From Petrolisthes cinctipes (taxonomy: Eukaryota; Arthropoda; Malacostraca; Decapoda; Porcellanidae), in the NCBI GenBank assembly GCA_033782935.1, contig JAWQEG010000516.1, positions 744,001 through 808,000 on the forward strand: DNA of 64,000 nt. Direction: 5' to 3'. The position numbers were made by a program, and so were the translations under genes. Positions 50,438 to 62,742 of this stretch are shown here, one piece after another (within the stretch, counting starts at the first letter, position 1; the number at the start of each line of letters is the position of its first letter). The notes beneath the pieces were generated by a model. The model was not told the DNA's origin. It was given only the letters and a program-made list of their open reading frames with translations, and made no database searches.

Positions 50438-52420
50438 CTAACACTGAGTAGACACGTACAGATCGCTTCTGGGACCCAAATAAATCGAATTTTCGGTTGT
50501 TCTCAACCTGAATTTGAGATATGAACAGGTACAGAAGATGCATGCACATATCGACTTCGGGCACCTAAAATATCGATTTTGAGCATGTTTTGGGCCTGTA
50601 TTTTGAAAATACTCAAACACGGTGTAGACATGTACAGATCACTTCTGGGACACAAAAATATCGATTTTTTGGGTGTTTTGAGCCTGAATTTGAGATATAA
50701 ACGGGTACAGAAGATGCATGCACATATCGACTTTGGCACCCAAAATATCGATTTTTAGTATGTTTTGGGCGTATAATTTGAAAATATTCTAGCACTGAGT
50801 AGGCATGTACAGATCGCTTCAGGGACCCAAAAATATCGTATTTTCAGGTGTTTTGAGCCAGAAATTGGGATATAACCGGGTACAGAGGATGCATGCACAT
50901 ATCGACTTTTTGCACCTAAAATATCGATTTTGAGCATGTTTTGGGTCTGTATCTTGAAAAAATTCTAGCAAGGAGGAGGTACGTACAGATCCCTTATGGG
51001 ACCCAAAAATATCGATTTTTCGGGTGTTTTGAGCCTGAATTTGAGATATAAACGGGTACAGAAGATGCATGCACATTTCGACTTTTTGCACCTAAAATAT
51101 CGATTTTGAGTATGTTTTGGGTCTGTATCTTGAAAACATTCTGGCAAGAAGGAGGCATGTACAGATTGCTTCTGGGACCCAAAAATATCGAATTTTTGAG
51201 TGTTTTGAATCTGAATTTGGGATATACACGTGTACAGAAGATGCATACACATATTGTCTTTGGGCAGCTAAAATATCGATTTTCAGCATGTTTTAGGCCT
51301 GTATTTTGAAAATACTATAGCACGGTGTAGACATGTACAGATCGCTTCTGGGACACAAAAATATCGATTTTTTGGGTGTTTTGAGCCGGAATTTGAGATA
51401 TATACGGGTACAGAAGATGCATGCACATATCGACTTTGGCACCCAAAATATCGATTTTTAGTATGTTTTGGGCGTATAATTTGAAAATATTCTAGCACTG
51501 AGTACGCATGTACGGATCGCTTCTGGGACCCAAATATATCGAATTTTCTGGTGTTTTGAACCAGAATTAGGGATATACACGGGTACAGAAGATGCATACA
51601 CATATTGACTTTGGGCACATAAAATATCGATTTTCAGCATGTTTTGGGCCTGTATTTTAAAAACACTCTAACACGGAGTATGCACGTACAGATCGCTTCT
51701 GGGACCCAAAAACATTGAATTTTCTGGTGTTTTGAGCCTGAATTTGAGATATAAACGGGTACAGAAGATGCATGCACATATCGACTTTAGGCACCCAAAA
51801 TATCGATTTTGAGCATGTTTTGGGCCTGAAATTTTAAAATACTCTAACACTGAGTAGACACGTACAGATCGCTTCAGGGAACCGAAATAAATCGAATTTT
51901 CGGGTGTTCTGAGCCTGAACTTGAGATATAAACCGGTACAGAAAATGCATGCACATTTCGACTTTTTGCACCTAAAATATCGATTTTGAGCATGTTTTGG
52001 GTCTGTATCGTGAAAACATTCTAGCAAGAAGTAGGCATGTACAGATTGCTTCTGGGACCCAAAAATATCGAATTTTTGAGTGTTTTGAATCTGAATTTGG
52101 GATATAGACGGGTACAGAAGATGCATACACATATTGACTTTGGGTAGCTAAAATATCGATTTTCAGCATGTTTTAGGCCTGTATTTTGAAAATACTCTAA
52201 AACAGAGTATGCATGTACACATTGCTTTTGGGACCCAAAAATATCGAATATTCGGGTGTTTTTAGTCTGAATTTGAGATATAAACGGGTACAGAAGATGC
52301 ATGCACATATCGACTTTGGGCACCCAAAATATCGATTTTGAGCATGATTTGGGCCTGTACTTTAAAATACTCTAACACTGAGTAGACACGTACAGATCGC
52401 TTCTGGAACCCAAATAAATC

Positions 52421-54658
52421 GAATTTTCGGGTGTTTTGAACCTGAATTTGGGATATAGACGGATACAGAAGATGCATTTACATATCGACTTTGGGCACCT
52501 AAAATATCGATTTTGAGCATGTTTTGGGCGTATAATTTGAAAATATTCTAGCACTGAGTAGGCATGTACAGATCGCTTCTGGGACCCAAATATATCGAAT
52601 TTTCTGGTGTTTTGTACCAGAATTAGGGATATACACGGTTACAGAAGATACATACACATATCGACTTTTTGCACCTAAAATATCGATTTTGAGTATGTTT
52701 TGGGTCTGTATCTTGAAAACATTCTAGCAAGAAGTAGGCATGTACAGATTGCTTCTGGGACCCAAAAATATCGAATTTTTAAGTGTTTTGAATCTGAATT
52801 TGGGATATAGACGGGTACAGAAGATGCATGCACATATCGACTTTTTGCACCTAAAATATCGATTTTGAGCATGTTTTGGGTCTGTATTTTGAAAATACTC
52901 TAACACGGAGTAGGCATGTCCAGATCGCTTCTGGGACCCAAAAATATCGAATTTTCGGGTGTTTTGAGCCTGAATTTGAGATATAAACGGATACAGAAGA
53001 TACATGCACATTTCGACTTTTTGCACCTAAAATATCGATTTTGAGTATGTTTTGGGTCTGTATCTTGAAAACATTCTAGCAAGAAGTAGGTATGTACAGA
53101 TTGCTTCTGAGACCCAAAAATATCGAATTTTTGAGTGTTTTGAATCTGAATTTGGGATATAGACCTGTACAGAAGATGCATACACATACTGACTTTGGGC
53201 AGCTAAAATATCGATTTTCAGCATGTTTTAGGCCTGTATTTTGAAAATACTCTAACACGGAGTATGCATGTACACATTGCTTTTGGGACCCAAAAATATC
53301 GAATATTCGGGTGTTTTGAGTCAGAATTTGAGATATAAGCGGGTACAGAAGATGCATGCACATATCGACTTTGGGCTCCCAAAATATCGATTTTGAGCAT
53401 GTTTTGGGTCTGTATCATGAAAACTTTCTAGCAAGAAGTAGGCATGTACAGATTGCTTCTGGGACTCAAAAATATCGAATATTCGAGTGTTTCGAACCTG
53501 AATTTGGGATATAGACGGGTACAGAAGATGCATTCACATATTGACTTTGGGCAGCTAAAATATCGATTTACAGCATGTTTTAGGCCTGTATTTTAAAAAT
53601 ACTCTAACCCGGAGTATGCATGTACAGATGGCTTTTGAGACCCAAATAAATCAAATTTTCGGTTGTTCTGAGCCTGAATTTGAGATATGAACAGGTACAG
53701 AAGATGCATGCACATATCGACTTCGGGCACCTAAAATATCGATTTTGAGCATGTTTTGGGCCTGTATTTTGAAAAAACTCAAACACGGTGTAGACATGTA
53801 CAGATCACTTCTGGGACACAAAAATATCGATTTTTTGGATGTTTTGAGCCTGAATTTGAGATATAAACGGGTACAGAAGATGCATGCACATATCGACTTT
53901 GGCTCCCAAAATATCGATTTTTAGTATGTTTTGGGCGTATAATTTGAAAATATTCTAGCACTGAGTAGGCATGTACAGATCGCTTCTGGGACCCAAAAAT
54001 ATCGAATTTTCGGGTGTTTTGAGCCAGAAATTGGGATATAACCTGGTACAGAGGATGCATGCACATATCGACTTTTTGCACCCAAAATATCGATTTTGAG
54101 CATGTTTTGGGTCTGTATCTTGATAAAATTCTAGCAAGGAGTAGGTATGTACAGATCGCTTCTGGGACCCGAAATTATCGAATTTTCGGGTGTTTTGAAC
54201 CTGAATTTGGGATATAGACGGATACAGAAGATGCATGCACATATCGACTTTTTGCACCTAAAATATCGATTTTGAGCATGTTTTGGGCCTGTATTTTGAA
54301 AATACTCTAACACGGAGTAGGCATGTACAGATCGCTTCGGGGACCCAAAAATATCGAATTTTCGGGTGTTTTGAGCCTGAATTTGAGATATAAACGGGTA
54401 CAGAAGATGCATGCACATTTCGACTTTTTGCACCTAAAATATCGATTTTGAGTATGTTTTGGGTCTGTATCTTGAAAACATTCTAGCAAGAAGTAGGCAT
54501 GTACAGATCGCTTCTGGGACCTAAATATATCGAATTTTCTGGTGTTTTGAACCTGAATTTGGGATATAGACCGGTACAGAAGATGCATACACATATTGAC
54601 TTTGGGCAGCTAAAATATCGATTTTCAGCATGTTTTGGGCCAGTATTTTTAAAACACT
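52421..54658 (+). repeat. Mosaic satellite block
   Basis: About 13 monomers without a clear local HOR. The part from ~53,780 to 54,250 matches ~55,010-55,480 (offset 1,231, seven monomers). The part at ~53,390-53,640 resembles the GTATCATG / GGGCAGC pair seen at ~280-520 and ~5,400-5,620. Private changes include GATATAGACCTGTAC (~53,156) and GATATAAGCGGG (~53,330). No gene is seen. Confidence 0.75.
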
Positions 54659-55538
54659 CTAACACGGAGTATGCACGTACAGATCGCTTCTGGGACCCAA
54701 AAACATTGAATTTTCGCGTGTTTTGAGCCTGAATTTGAGATATAAACGGGTACAGAAGATGCATGCACATATCGACTTTGGGCACCCAAAATATCGATTT
54801 TGAGCATGTTTTGGGCCTGTATTTTTAAAATACTCTAACACTGAGTAGACACGTACAGATCGCTTCTGGAACCCAAATAAATCGAATTTTCGGGTGTTCT
54901 GAGCCTGAATTTGAGATATGAACGGATACAGAAGATGCATGCACATATCGACTTTTTGCACCTAAAATATCGATTTTGAGCATGTTTTGGGCCTGTATTT
55001 TGAAAATACTCAAACACGGTGTAGACATGTACAGATCACTTCTGGGACACAAAAATATCGATTTTTTGGGTGTTTTGAGCCTGAATTTGAGATATAAACG
55101 GGTACAGAAAATGCATGCACATATCGACTTTGGCACTCAAAATATCGATTTTTAGTATGTTTTGGGCGTATAATTTGAAAATATTCTAGCACTGAGTAGG
55201 CATGTACAGATCGCTTCTGGGACCAAAAAATATCGAATTTTCGGGTGTTTTGAGCCAGAAATTGGGATATAACTGGGTACAGAGGATGCATGCACATATC
55301 GACTTTTTGCACCTAAAATATCGATTTTGAGCATGTTCTGGGTCTGTATCTTGAAAAAATTCTAGCAAGGAGTAGGTATGTACAGATCCCTTCTGGGACC
55401 CAAAATTATCGAATTTTCGGGTGTTTTGAACCTGAATTTGGGATATAGACGGATACAGAAGATGCATGCACATATCGACTTTTTGCACCTAAAATATCGA
55501 TTTTGAGCATGTTTTGGGCCTGTATTTTAAAAAATACT
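54659..55538 (+). repeat. 5-monomer HOR, copy 1 (880 bp)
   Basis: Recurs at +880 (5 x 176). Shared marks are GTTCTGGGTCTGTATC (~55,335 and ~56,215), CAGATCCCTTCTGGGACCC (~55,383 and ~56,263), GGCACTCAAAATATC (~55,132 and ~56,012) and CAGAAAATGCATGC. The marks GTTCTGGG and GGCACTC are not seen together elsewhere, so this is a young local duplication. Confidence 0.85.
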
Positions 55539-56300
55539 CTAACACGGTGTAGGCATGTACAGATCGCTTCGGGGACCCAAAAATATCGAATTTTCGGGTG
55601 TTTTGAGCCTGAATTTGAGATATAAACGGGTACAGTAGATGCATGCACATATCGACTTTGGGCACCCAAAATATCGATTTTGAGCATGTTTTGGGCCTGT
55701 ATTTTTAAAATACTCTAACACTGAGTAGACACGTACAGACCGCTTCTGGAACCCAAATAAATCGAATTTTCGGGTGTTCTGAGCCTGAATTTGAGATATG
55801 AACGGATACAGAAGATGCATGCACATATCGACTTTTTGCACCTAAAATATCGATTTTGAGCATGTTTTGGGCCTGTATTTTGAAAATACTCAAACACGGT
55901 GTAGACATGTACAGATCACTTCTGGGACACAAAAATATCGATTTTTTGGGTGTTTTGAGCCTGAATTTGAGATATAAACGGGTACAGAAAATGCATGCAC
56001 ATATTGACTTTGGCACTCAAAATATCGATTTTTAGTATGTTTTGGGCGTATAATTTGAAAATATTCTAGCACTGAGTAGGCATGTACAGATCGCTTCTGG
56101 GACCCAAAAATATCGAATTTTCGGGTGTTTTGAGCCAGAAATTGGGATATAACCGGGTACAGAGGATGCATGCACATATCGACTTTTTGCACCTAAAATA
56201 TCGATTTTGAGCATGTTCTGGGTCTGTATCTTGAAAAAATTCTAGCAAGGAGTAGGTATGTACAGATCCCTTCTGGGACCCAAAATTATCGAATTTTCGG
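55539..56300 (+). repeat. 5-monomer HOR, copy 2 (partial)
   Basis: Follows copy 1 at +880 until about 56,300, where GGGAGTTTTGAGCC replaces the expected GGGTGTTTTGAACC. Copy-specific changes include CAGACCGCTTC (~55,736) and TACAGTAGATGC (~55,632). Confidence 0.83.
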
Positions 56301-57822
56301 GAGTTTTGAGCCTGAATTTGAGATATAAACGGGTACAGAAGATGCATGCACATATCGACTTTGGTCACCCAAAATATCGATTTTGAGCATGTTTTGGGCC
56401 TGTATTTTTAAAATACTCTAACACTGAGTAGACACGTACAGATCGCTTCTGGAACCCAAATAAATCGAATTTTAGGGTGTTCTGAGCCTGAATTTGAGAT
56501 ATGAACGGATACAGAAGATGCATGCACATATCGACTTCGGGCACCTAAAATATCGATTTTGAGCATGTTTTGGGCCTGTATTTTGAAAATACTATAGGAC
56601 GGTGTAGACATGTACAGATCGCTTCTGAGACACAAAATATCGATTTTTTGGGTGTTTTGAGCCTGAATTTGAGATATAAACGGGTACAGAAGTTGCATGC
56701 ACATATCGACTTTGGCACCCAAAATATCGATTTTTAGTATGTTTTGGGCGTATAATTTGAAAATATTCTAGCAGTGAGTAGGCATGTACAGATCGCTTCT
56801 GGGACCCAAATATATCGGATTTTCTGGTGTTTTGAACCAGAATTAGGGATATACACGGGTACAGAAGATGCATACACATATTGACTTTGGGCACATAAAA
56901 TATCGATTTTCAGCTTGTTTTGGGCTTGTATTTTAAAAACACTCTAACACGGAGTATGCACGTACAGATCGCTTCTGGGACCCAAAAACATTGAATTTTC
57001 GGGTGTTTTGAGCCTGAATTTGAGATATAAACGGGTACAGAAGATGCATGCACATATCGACTTTGGGCACCCAAAATATCGATTTTGAGCATGTTTTGGG
57101 CCTTAATTTTTAAAATACTCTAACACTGAGTAGACACGTACAGATCGCTTCTGGGACCCAAATAAATCGAATTTTTGGGTGTTCTGAGCCTGAATTTGAG
57201 ATATGAACAGGTACAGAAGATGCATACACATATTGACTTCGGGCACCTAAAATATCGATTTTGAGCATGTTTTGGTCCTGTATTTTGAAAATACTCAAAC
57301 ACGTTGTAGACATGTACAGATCGCTTCTGGGACACAAAAATATCGATTTTTTGTGTGTTTTGAGCCTGAATTTGAGATATAAACGGGTACAGAAGATGCA
57401 TGCACATAACGACTTTGGCACCCAAAATATCGATTTTTAGTATGTTTTGGGCGTATAATTTGAAAATATTCTAGCAGTGAGTAGGCCTGTACAGATCGCT
57501 TCTGGGACCCAAAAACATCAAATTTTCGGGTGTTTTGAGCCAGAAATTGGGATATAACCGGGTACAGAGGATGCATGCATATATCGACTTTTTGCACCTA
57601 AAATATCGATTTTGAGCATGTTTTGGGTCTGTATCTTGAAAAAATTCTAGCAAGGAGTAGGCATGTACAGATCGCTTCTGGGACCCAAAATTATCGAATT
57701 TTCGGGTGTTTTGAACCTGAATTTGGGATATAGACGGATAACGAAGATGCATGCTCATATCGACTTTTTGCACCTAAAATATCGATTTTGAGCATATTTT
57801 GGGCCTGTATTTTAAAAATACT
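56301..57822 (+). repeat. Mosaic satellite block before the 14-monomer HOR
   Basis: About nine monomers. Carries two consecutive rounds of the recurring three-monomer module (at ~56,420 and ~57,120). Private changes include ACTATAGGACGG (~56,592), a one-base deletion in GACACAAAATATCG (~56,630), ATATCGGATTTTC (~56,812) and GATAACGAAGATGC (~57,737). No gene is seen. Confidence 0.75.
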
Positions 57823-60282
57823 CTAACACGGAGTATGCATGTACACATTGCTTTTGGGACCCAAAAATATCGAATATTCGGGTGTTTTGAGTCTGAATTT
57901 GAGATATAAACGGGTACAGAAGATGCATGCACATATCGACTTTGGGCACCCAAAATTTCGATTTTGAGCATGTTTTGGGCCTGTATTTTTGAAATACTCT
58001 AACACTGAGTAGACACGTACAGATCGCTTCTGGAACCCAAATAAATCGAATTTTAGGGTGTTCTGAGCCTGAATTTGAGATATGAACGGATACAGAAGAT
58101 GCATGCACATATCGTCTTTGGGCACCTAAAATATCGGTTTTGAGCATGTTTTGGGCCTGTATTTTGAAAATACTATAGCAAGGTGTAGACATGTACAGAT
58201 CGCTTCTGGGACAAAAAAATATCGATTTTCTTGGTGTTTTGAGCCTGAACTTGAGATATAAACGGGTACAGAAGATGCATGCACATATCGACTTTGGCAC
58301 CCAAAATATCGATTTTTAGTATGTTTTGGGCTTATATTTTGAAAATATTCTAGCACTGAGTAGGCATGTACAGATCGCTTCTGGGACCCAAAAATATCGA
58401 ATTTTCGGGGGTTTTGAGCCAGAATTTGGGATATAACCGGGTACAGAGGATGCATGCACATATCGACTTTTTGCACCTAAAATATCGATTTTGAGCATGT
58501 TTTGGGTCTCTATCTTGAAAACAATCTACAAAGGAGTAGGCATGTACAGATCGCTTCTGGGACCCAAAAATACCGAATTTTCGGGTGTTTTGAACCTGAA
58601 TTAGGGATATAGACGGGTACAGAAGATGCATACACATATTGACTTTGGGCACCTAAAATATAGATTTTGAGCATGTTTTGGGCCTGTATTATGAAAATGC
58701 ATTAACACGGAGTAGGCATGTACAGATCGCTTCTGGGACCCAAAAATATCGACTTTTCGGGTGTTTTGAGCCTGAATTTGAGATATAAAAGGGTACAGAA
58801 GATGCATGCACATATCGACTTTGGGCACCTAAAATATCGATTTTGAGTATGTTTTGGGCCTGTATTTTGAAAATACTCTAACACAGAGTAGGCATGTACA
58901 GATCGCTTCTGGGACACAAAAATATTGATTTTTTGGGTGTTTTGAGCCTGAATTTGAGATATAAACGGGTACAGAAGATGCATGCACATATCGACTTTTC
59001 ACACCTAAAATATCGATTTATAGCATGTTTTAAGCATGTATTTTAAAAACATTCTAGCACTGAGTAGGCATGTGCAGATCGCTTAAGGGACCCAAAAATA
59101 TCGAATTTTCGGAGTTTTGAGCCTGAATTTGAGATATAAACGGGTACAGAAGATGCATGCACATATCGACTTTGGCACCCAAAATATCGATTTTTAGTAT
59201 GTTTTGGGCGTATAATTTGAAAATATTCTAGCACTGAGTATGCATGTACAGATCGCTTCTGGGACCCAAAAATATCGAATTTTCGTGGATTATGAGCCAG
59301 AATTTGGGATATAACCGGGTACAGAGGATGCATGCACGTATCGACTTTTTGCACCTAAAATATCGATTTTGTGCATGTTTTGGGTCTGTATCTTGAAAAC
59401 ATTCTAGCAAGGAGTAGGCATGTACAGATTGCTTCTGGGACCCAAAAATACCGAATTTTCTGGAGTTTTGAACCTGAATTTGGGATATAGACGGGTACAG
59501 AAGATGCATACACATATTGACTTTGGGCAGCTAAAATATCGATTTACAGCATGTTTTGGGCCTGTATTTTGAAAATACATTAACACGGAGTAGGCATGTA
59601 CAGATCGCTTCTGGGACCCAAAAATATCGAATTTTCGGGTGTTTTGAGCCTGAATTTGAGATATAAACGGATACAGAAGATTCATGCACATATCGACTTT
59701 GGGCACCTAAAATATCGATTTTGACCATGTTTTGGGCCTGTATTTTGAAAATACTCTAACACGGAGTAGGCATGTACAGATCGTTACTGGGACACAAAAA
59801 TATCGATTTTTAGGGTGTTTTGAGCCTGAATTACAGATATAAACGGGTTCAGAAGATACATGCACATATCGACTTTGGACACCTAAAATATCGATTTATA
59901 GCATGTTTTAACCCTGTATTTTAAAAACATTCTAGCACTGAGTAGGCATGTGCAGATTCCTTAAGGGACCCAAAAAAATTGAATTTTCGGAGATTTGAGC
60001 CTGAATTTGAGATATAAACGGGTACAGAAGATGCATGCACATATCGACTTTTTGCACTTAAAATATCGATTTTTAACATATTTTGGGTCTGTATCTTGAA
60101 AACATTCTAGCAAGGAGTAGGCATGTACAGATCGCTTCTGGGACATAAAAAAATCGAATTATCTGGTGTTTTGAGTCTGAATTTTAGATATAACCGGGTA
60201 CAGAAGATGCATGCACATATCGACTTTGGGCACCCAAAATATCGATTTTGTGCATGTTTTAGGCCTATATTTTGAAAATACT
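57823..60282 (+). repeat. 14-monomer HOR, copy 1 (2,460 bp)
   Basis: Recurs at +2,460 (14 monomers). Compared by eye with copy 2, I find about four substitutions in ~2.46 kb: GAAGATGC/GAATATGC near 57,922, AAATTTCG/AAATATCG near 57,957, GTATTTTG/GTTTTTTG near 58,161 and ACAAAAAAAT/ACACAAAAAT near 58,213. Marks unique to this HOR are TTCTTGGTGTTTTG, GGGTCTCTATCTTG, ACAATCTACAAAGG, TTCGTGGATTATGAG and ATTACAGATATAAACGGGTTC. Confidence 0.93.
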
Positions 60283-62742
60283 CTAACACGGAGTATGCAT
60301 GTACACATTGCTTTTGGGACCCAAAAATATCGAATATTCGGGTGTTTTGAGTCTGAATTTGAGATATAAACGGGTACAGAATATGCATGCACATATCGAC
60401 TTTGGGCACCCAAAATATCGATTTTGAGCATGTTTTGGGCCTGTATTTTTGAAATACTCTAACACTGAGTAGACACGTACAGATCGCTTCTGGAACCCAA
60501 ATAAATCGAATTTTAGGGTGTTCTGAGCCTGAATTTGAGATATGAACGGATACAGAAGATGCATGCACATATCGTCTTTGGGCACCTAAAATATCGGTTT
60601 TGAGCATGTTTTGGGCCTGTTTTTTGAAAATACTATAGCAAGGTGTAGACATGTACAGATCGCTTCTGGGACACAAAAATATCGATTTTCTTGGTGTTTT
60701 GAGCCTGAACTTGAGATATAAACGGGTACAGAAGATGCATGCACATATCGACTTTGGCACCCAAAATATCGATTTTTAGTATGTTTTGGGCTTATATTTT
60801 GAAAATATTCTAGCACTGAGTAGGCATGTACAGATCGCTTCTGGGACCCAAAAATATCGAATTTTCGGGGGTTTTGAGCCAGAATTTGGGATATAACCGG
60901 GTACAGAGGATGCATGCACATATCGACTTTTTGCACCTAAAATATCGATTTTGAGCATGTTTTGGGTCTCTATCTTGAAAACAATCTACAAAGGAGTAGG
61001 CATGTACAGATCGCTTCTGGGACCCAAAAATACCGAATTTTCGGGTGTTTTGAACCTGAATTAGGGATATAGACGGGTACAGAAGATGCATACACATATT
61101 GACTTTGGGCACCTAAAATATAGATTTTGAGCATGTTTTGGGCCTGTATTATGAAAATGCATTAACACGGAGTAGGCATGTACAGATCGCTTCTGGGACC
61201 CAAAAATATCGACTTTTCGGGTGTTTTGAGCCTGAATTTGAGATATAAAAGGGTACAGAAGATGCATGCACATATCGACTTTGGGCACCTAAAATATCGA
61301 TTTTGAGTATGTTTTGGGCCTGTATTTTGAAAATACTCTAACACAGAGTAGGCATGTACAGATCGCTTCTGGGACACAAAAATATTGATTTTTTGGGTGT
61401 TTTGAGCCTGAATTTGAGATATAAACGGGTACAGAAGATGCATGCACATATCGACTTTTCACACCTAAAATATCGATTTATAGCATGTTTTAAGCATGTA
61501 TTTTAAAAACATTCTAGCACTGAGTAGGCATGTGCAGATCGCTTAAGGGACCCAAAAATATCGAATTTTCGGAGTTTTGAGCCTGAATTTGAGATATAAA
61601 CGGGTACAGAAGATGCATGCACATATCGACTTTGGCACCCAAAATATCGATTTTTAGTATGTTTTGGGCGTATAATTTGAAAATATTCTAGCACTGAGTA
61701 TGCATGTACAGATCGCTTCTGGGACCCAAAAATATCGAATTTTCGTGGATTATGAGCCAGAATTTGGGATATAACCGGGTACAGAGGATGCATGCACGTA
61801 TCGACTTTTTGCACCTAAAATATCGATTTTGTGCATGTTTTGGGTCTGTATCTTGAAAACATTCTAGCAAGGAGTAGGCATGTACAGATTGCTTCTGGGA
61901 CCCAAAAATACCGAATTTTCTGGAGTTTTGAACCTGAATTTGGGATATAGACGGGTACAGAAGATGCATACACATATTGACTTTGGGCAGCTAAAATATC
62001 GATTTACAGCATGTTTTGGGCCTGTATTTTGAAAATACATTAACACGGAGTAGGCATGTACAGATCGCTTCTGGGACCCAAAAATATCGAATTTTCGGGT
62101 GTTTTGAGCCTGAATTTGAGATATAAACGGATACAGAAGATTCATGCACATATCGACTTTGGGCACCTAAAATATCGATTTTGACCATGTTTTGGGCCTG
62201 TATTTTGAAAATACTCTAACACGGAGTAGGCATGTACAGATCGTTACTGGGACACAAAAATATCGATTTTTAGGGTGTTTTGAGCCTGAATTACAGATAT
62301 AAACGGGTTCAGAAGATACATGCACATATCGACTTTGGACACCTAAAATATCGATTTATAGCATGTTTTAACCCTGTATTTTAAAAACATTCTAGCACTG
62401 AGTAGGCATGTGCAGATTCCTTAAGGGACCCAAAAAAATTGAATTTTCGGAGATTTGAGCCTGAATTTGAGATATAAACGGGTACAGAAGATGCATGCAC
62501 ATATCGACTTTTTGCACTTAAAATATCGATTTTTAACATATTTTGGGTCTGTATCTTGAAAACATTCTAGCAAGGAGTAGGCATGTACAGATCGCTTCTG
62601 GGACATAAAAAAATCGAATTATCTGGTGTTTTGAGTCTGAATTTTAGATATAACCGGGTACAGAAGATGCATGCACATATCGACTTTGGGCACCCAAAAT
62701 ATCGATTTTGTGCATGTTTTAGGCCTATATTTTGAAAATACT
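60283..62742 (+). repeat. 14-monomer HOR, copy 2 (2,460 bp)
   Basis: Complete second copy. Over the part that copy 3 covers before the window ends, I see no difference from copy 3. Its order contains M1 (CAAATAAATCG), M2 and M3 of the recurring module at ~60,460-60,900, then the CTTAAG subtype twice, near 61,548 and 62,421. Confidence 0.93.

Larger units (their letters stand above)
47270..52420 (+). repeat. 30-monomer HOR, copy 2, rearranged
   Basis: Tracks copy 1 at +5,277 to ~49,380, then at +6,333 (one 1,056-bp, six-monomer duplication) to ~51,000, then at +6,510 (another monomer) from 51,283 to ~52,350. A patch at ~51,070-51,320 instead matches 46,140-46,390. The match to copy 1 stops near 52,420, so copy 2 is truncated compared with copy 1. 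Confidence 0.78.
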
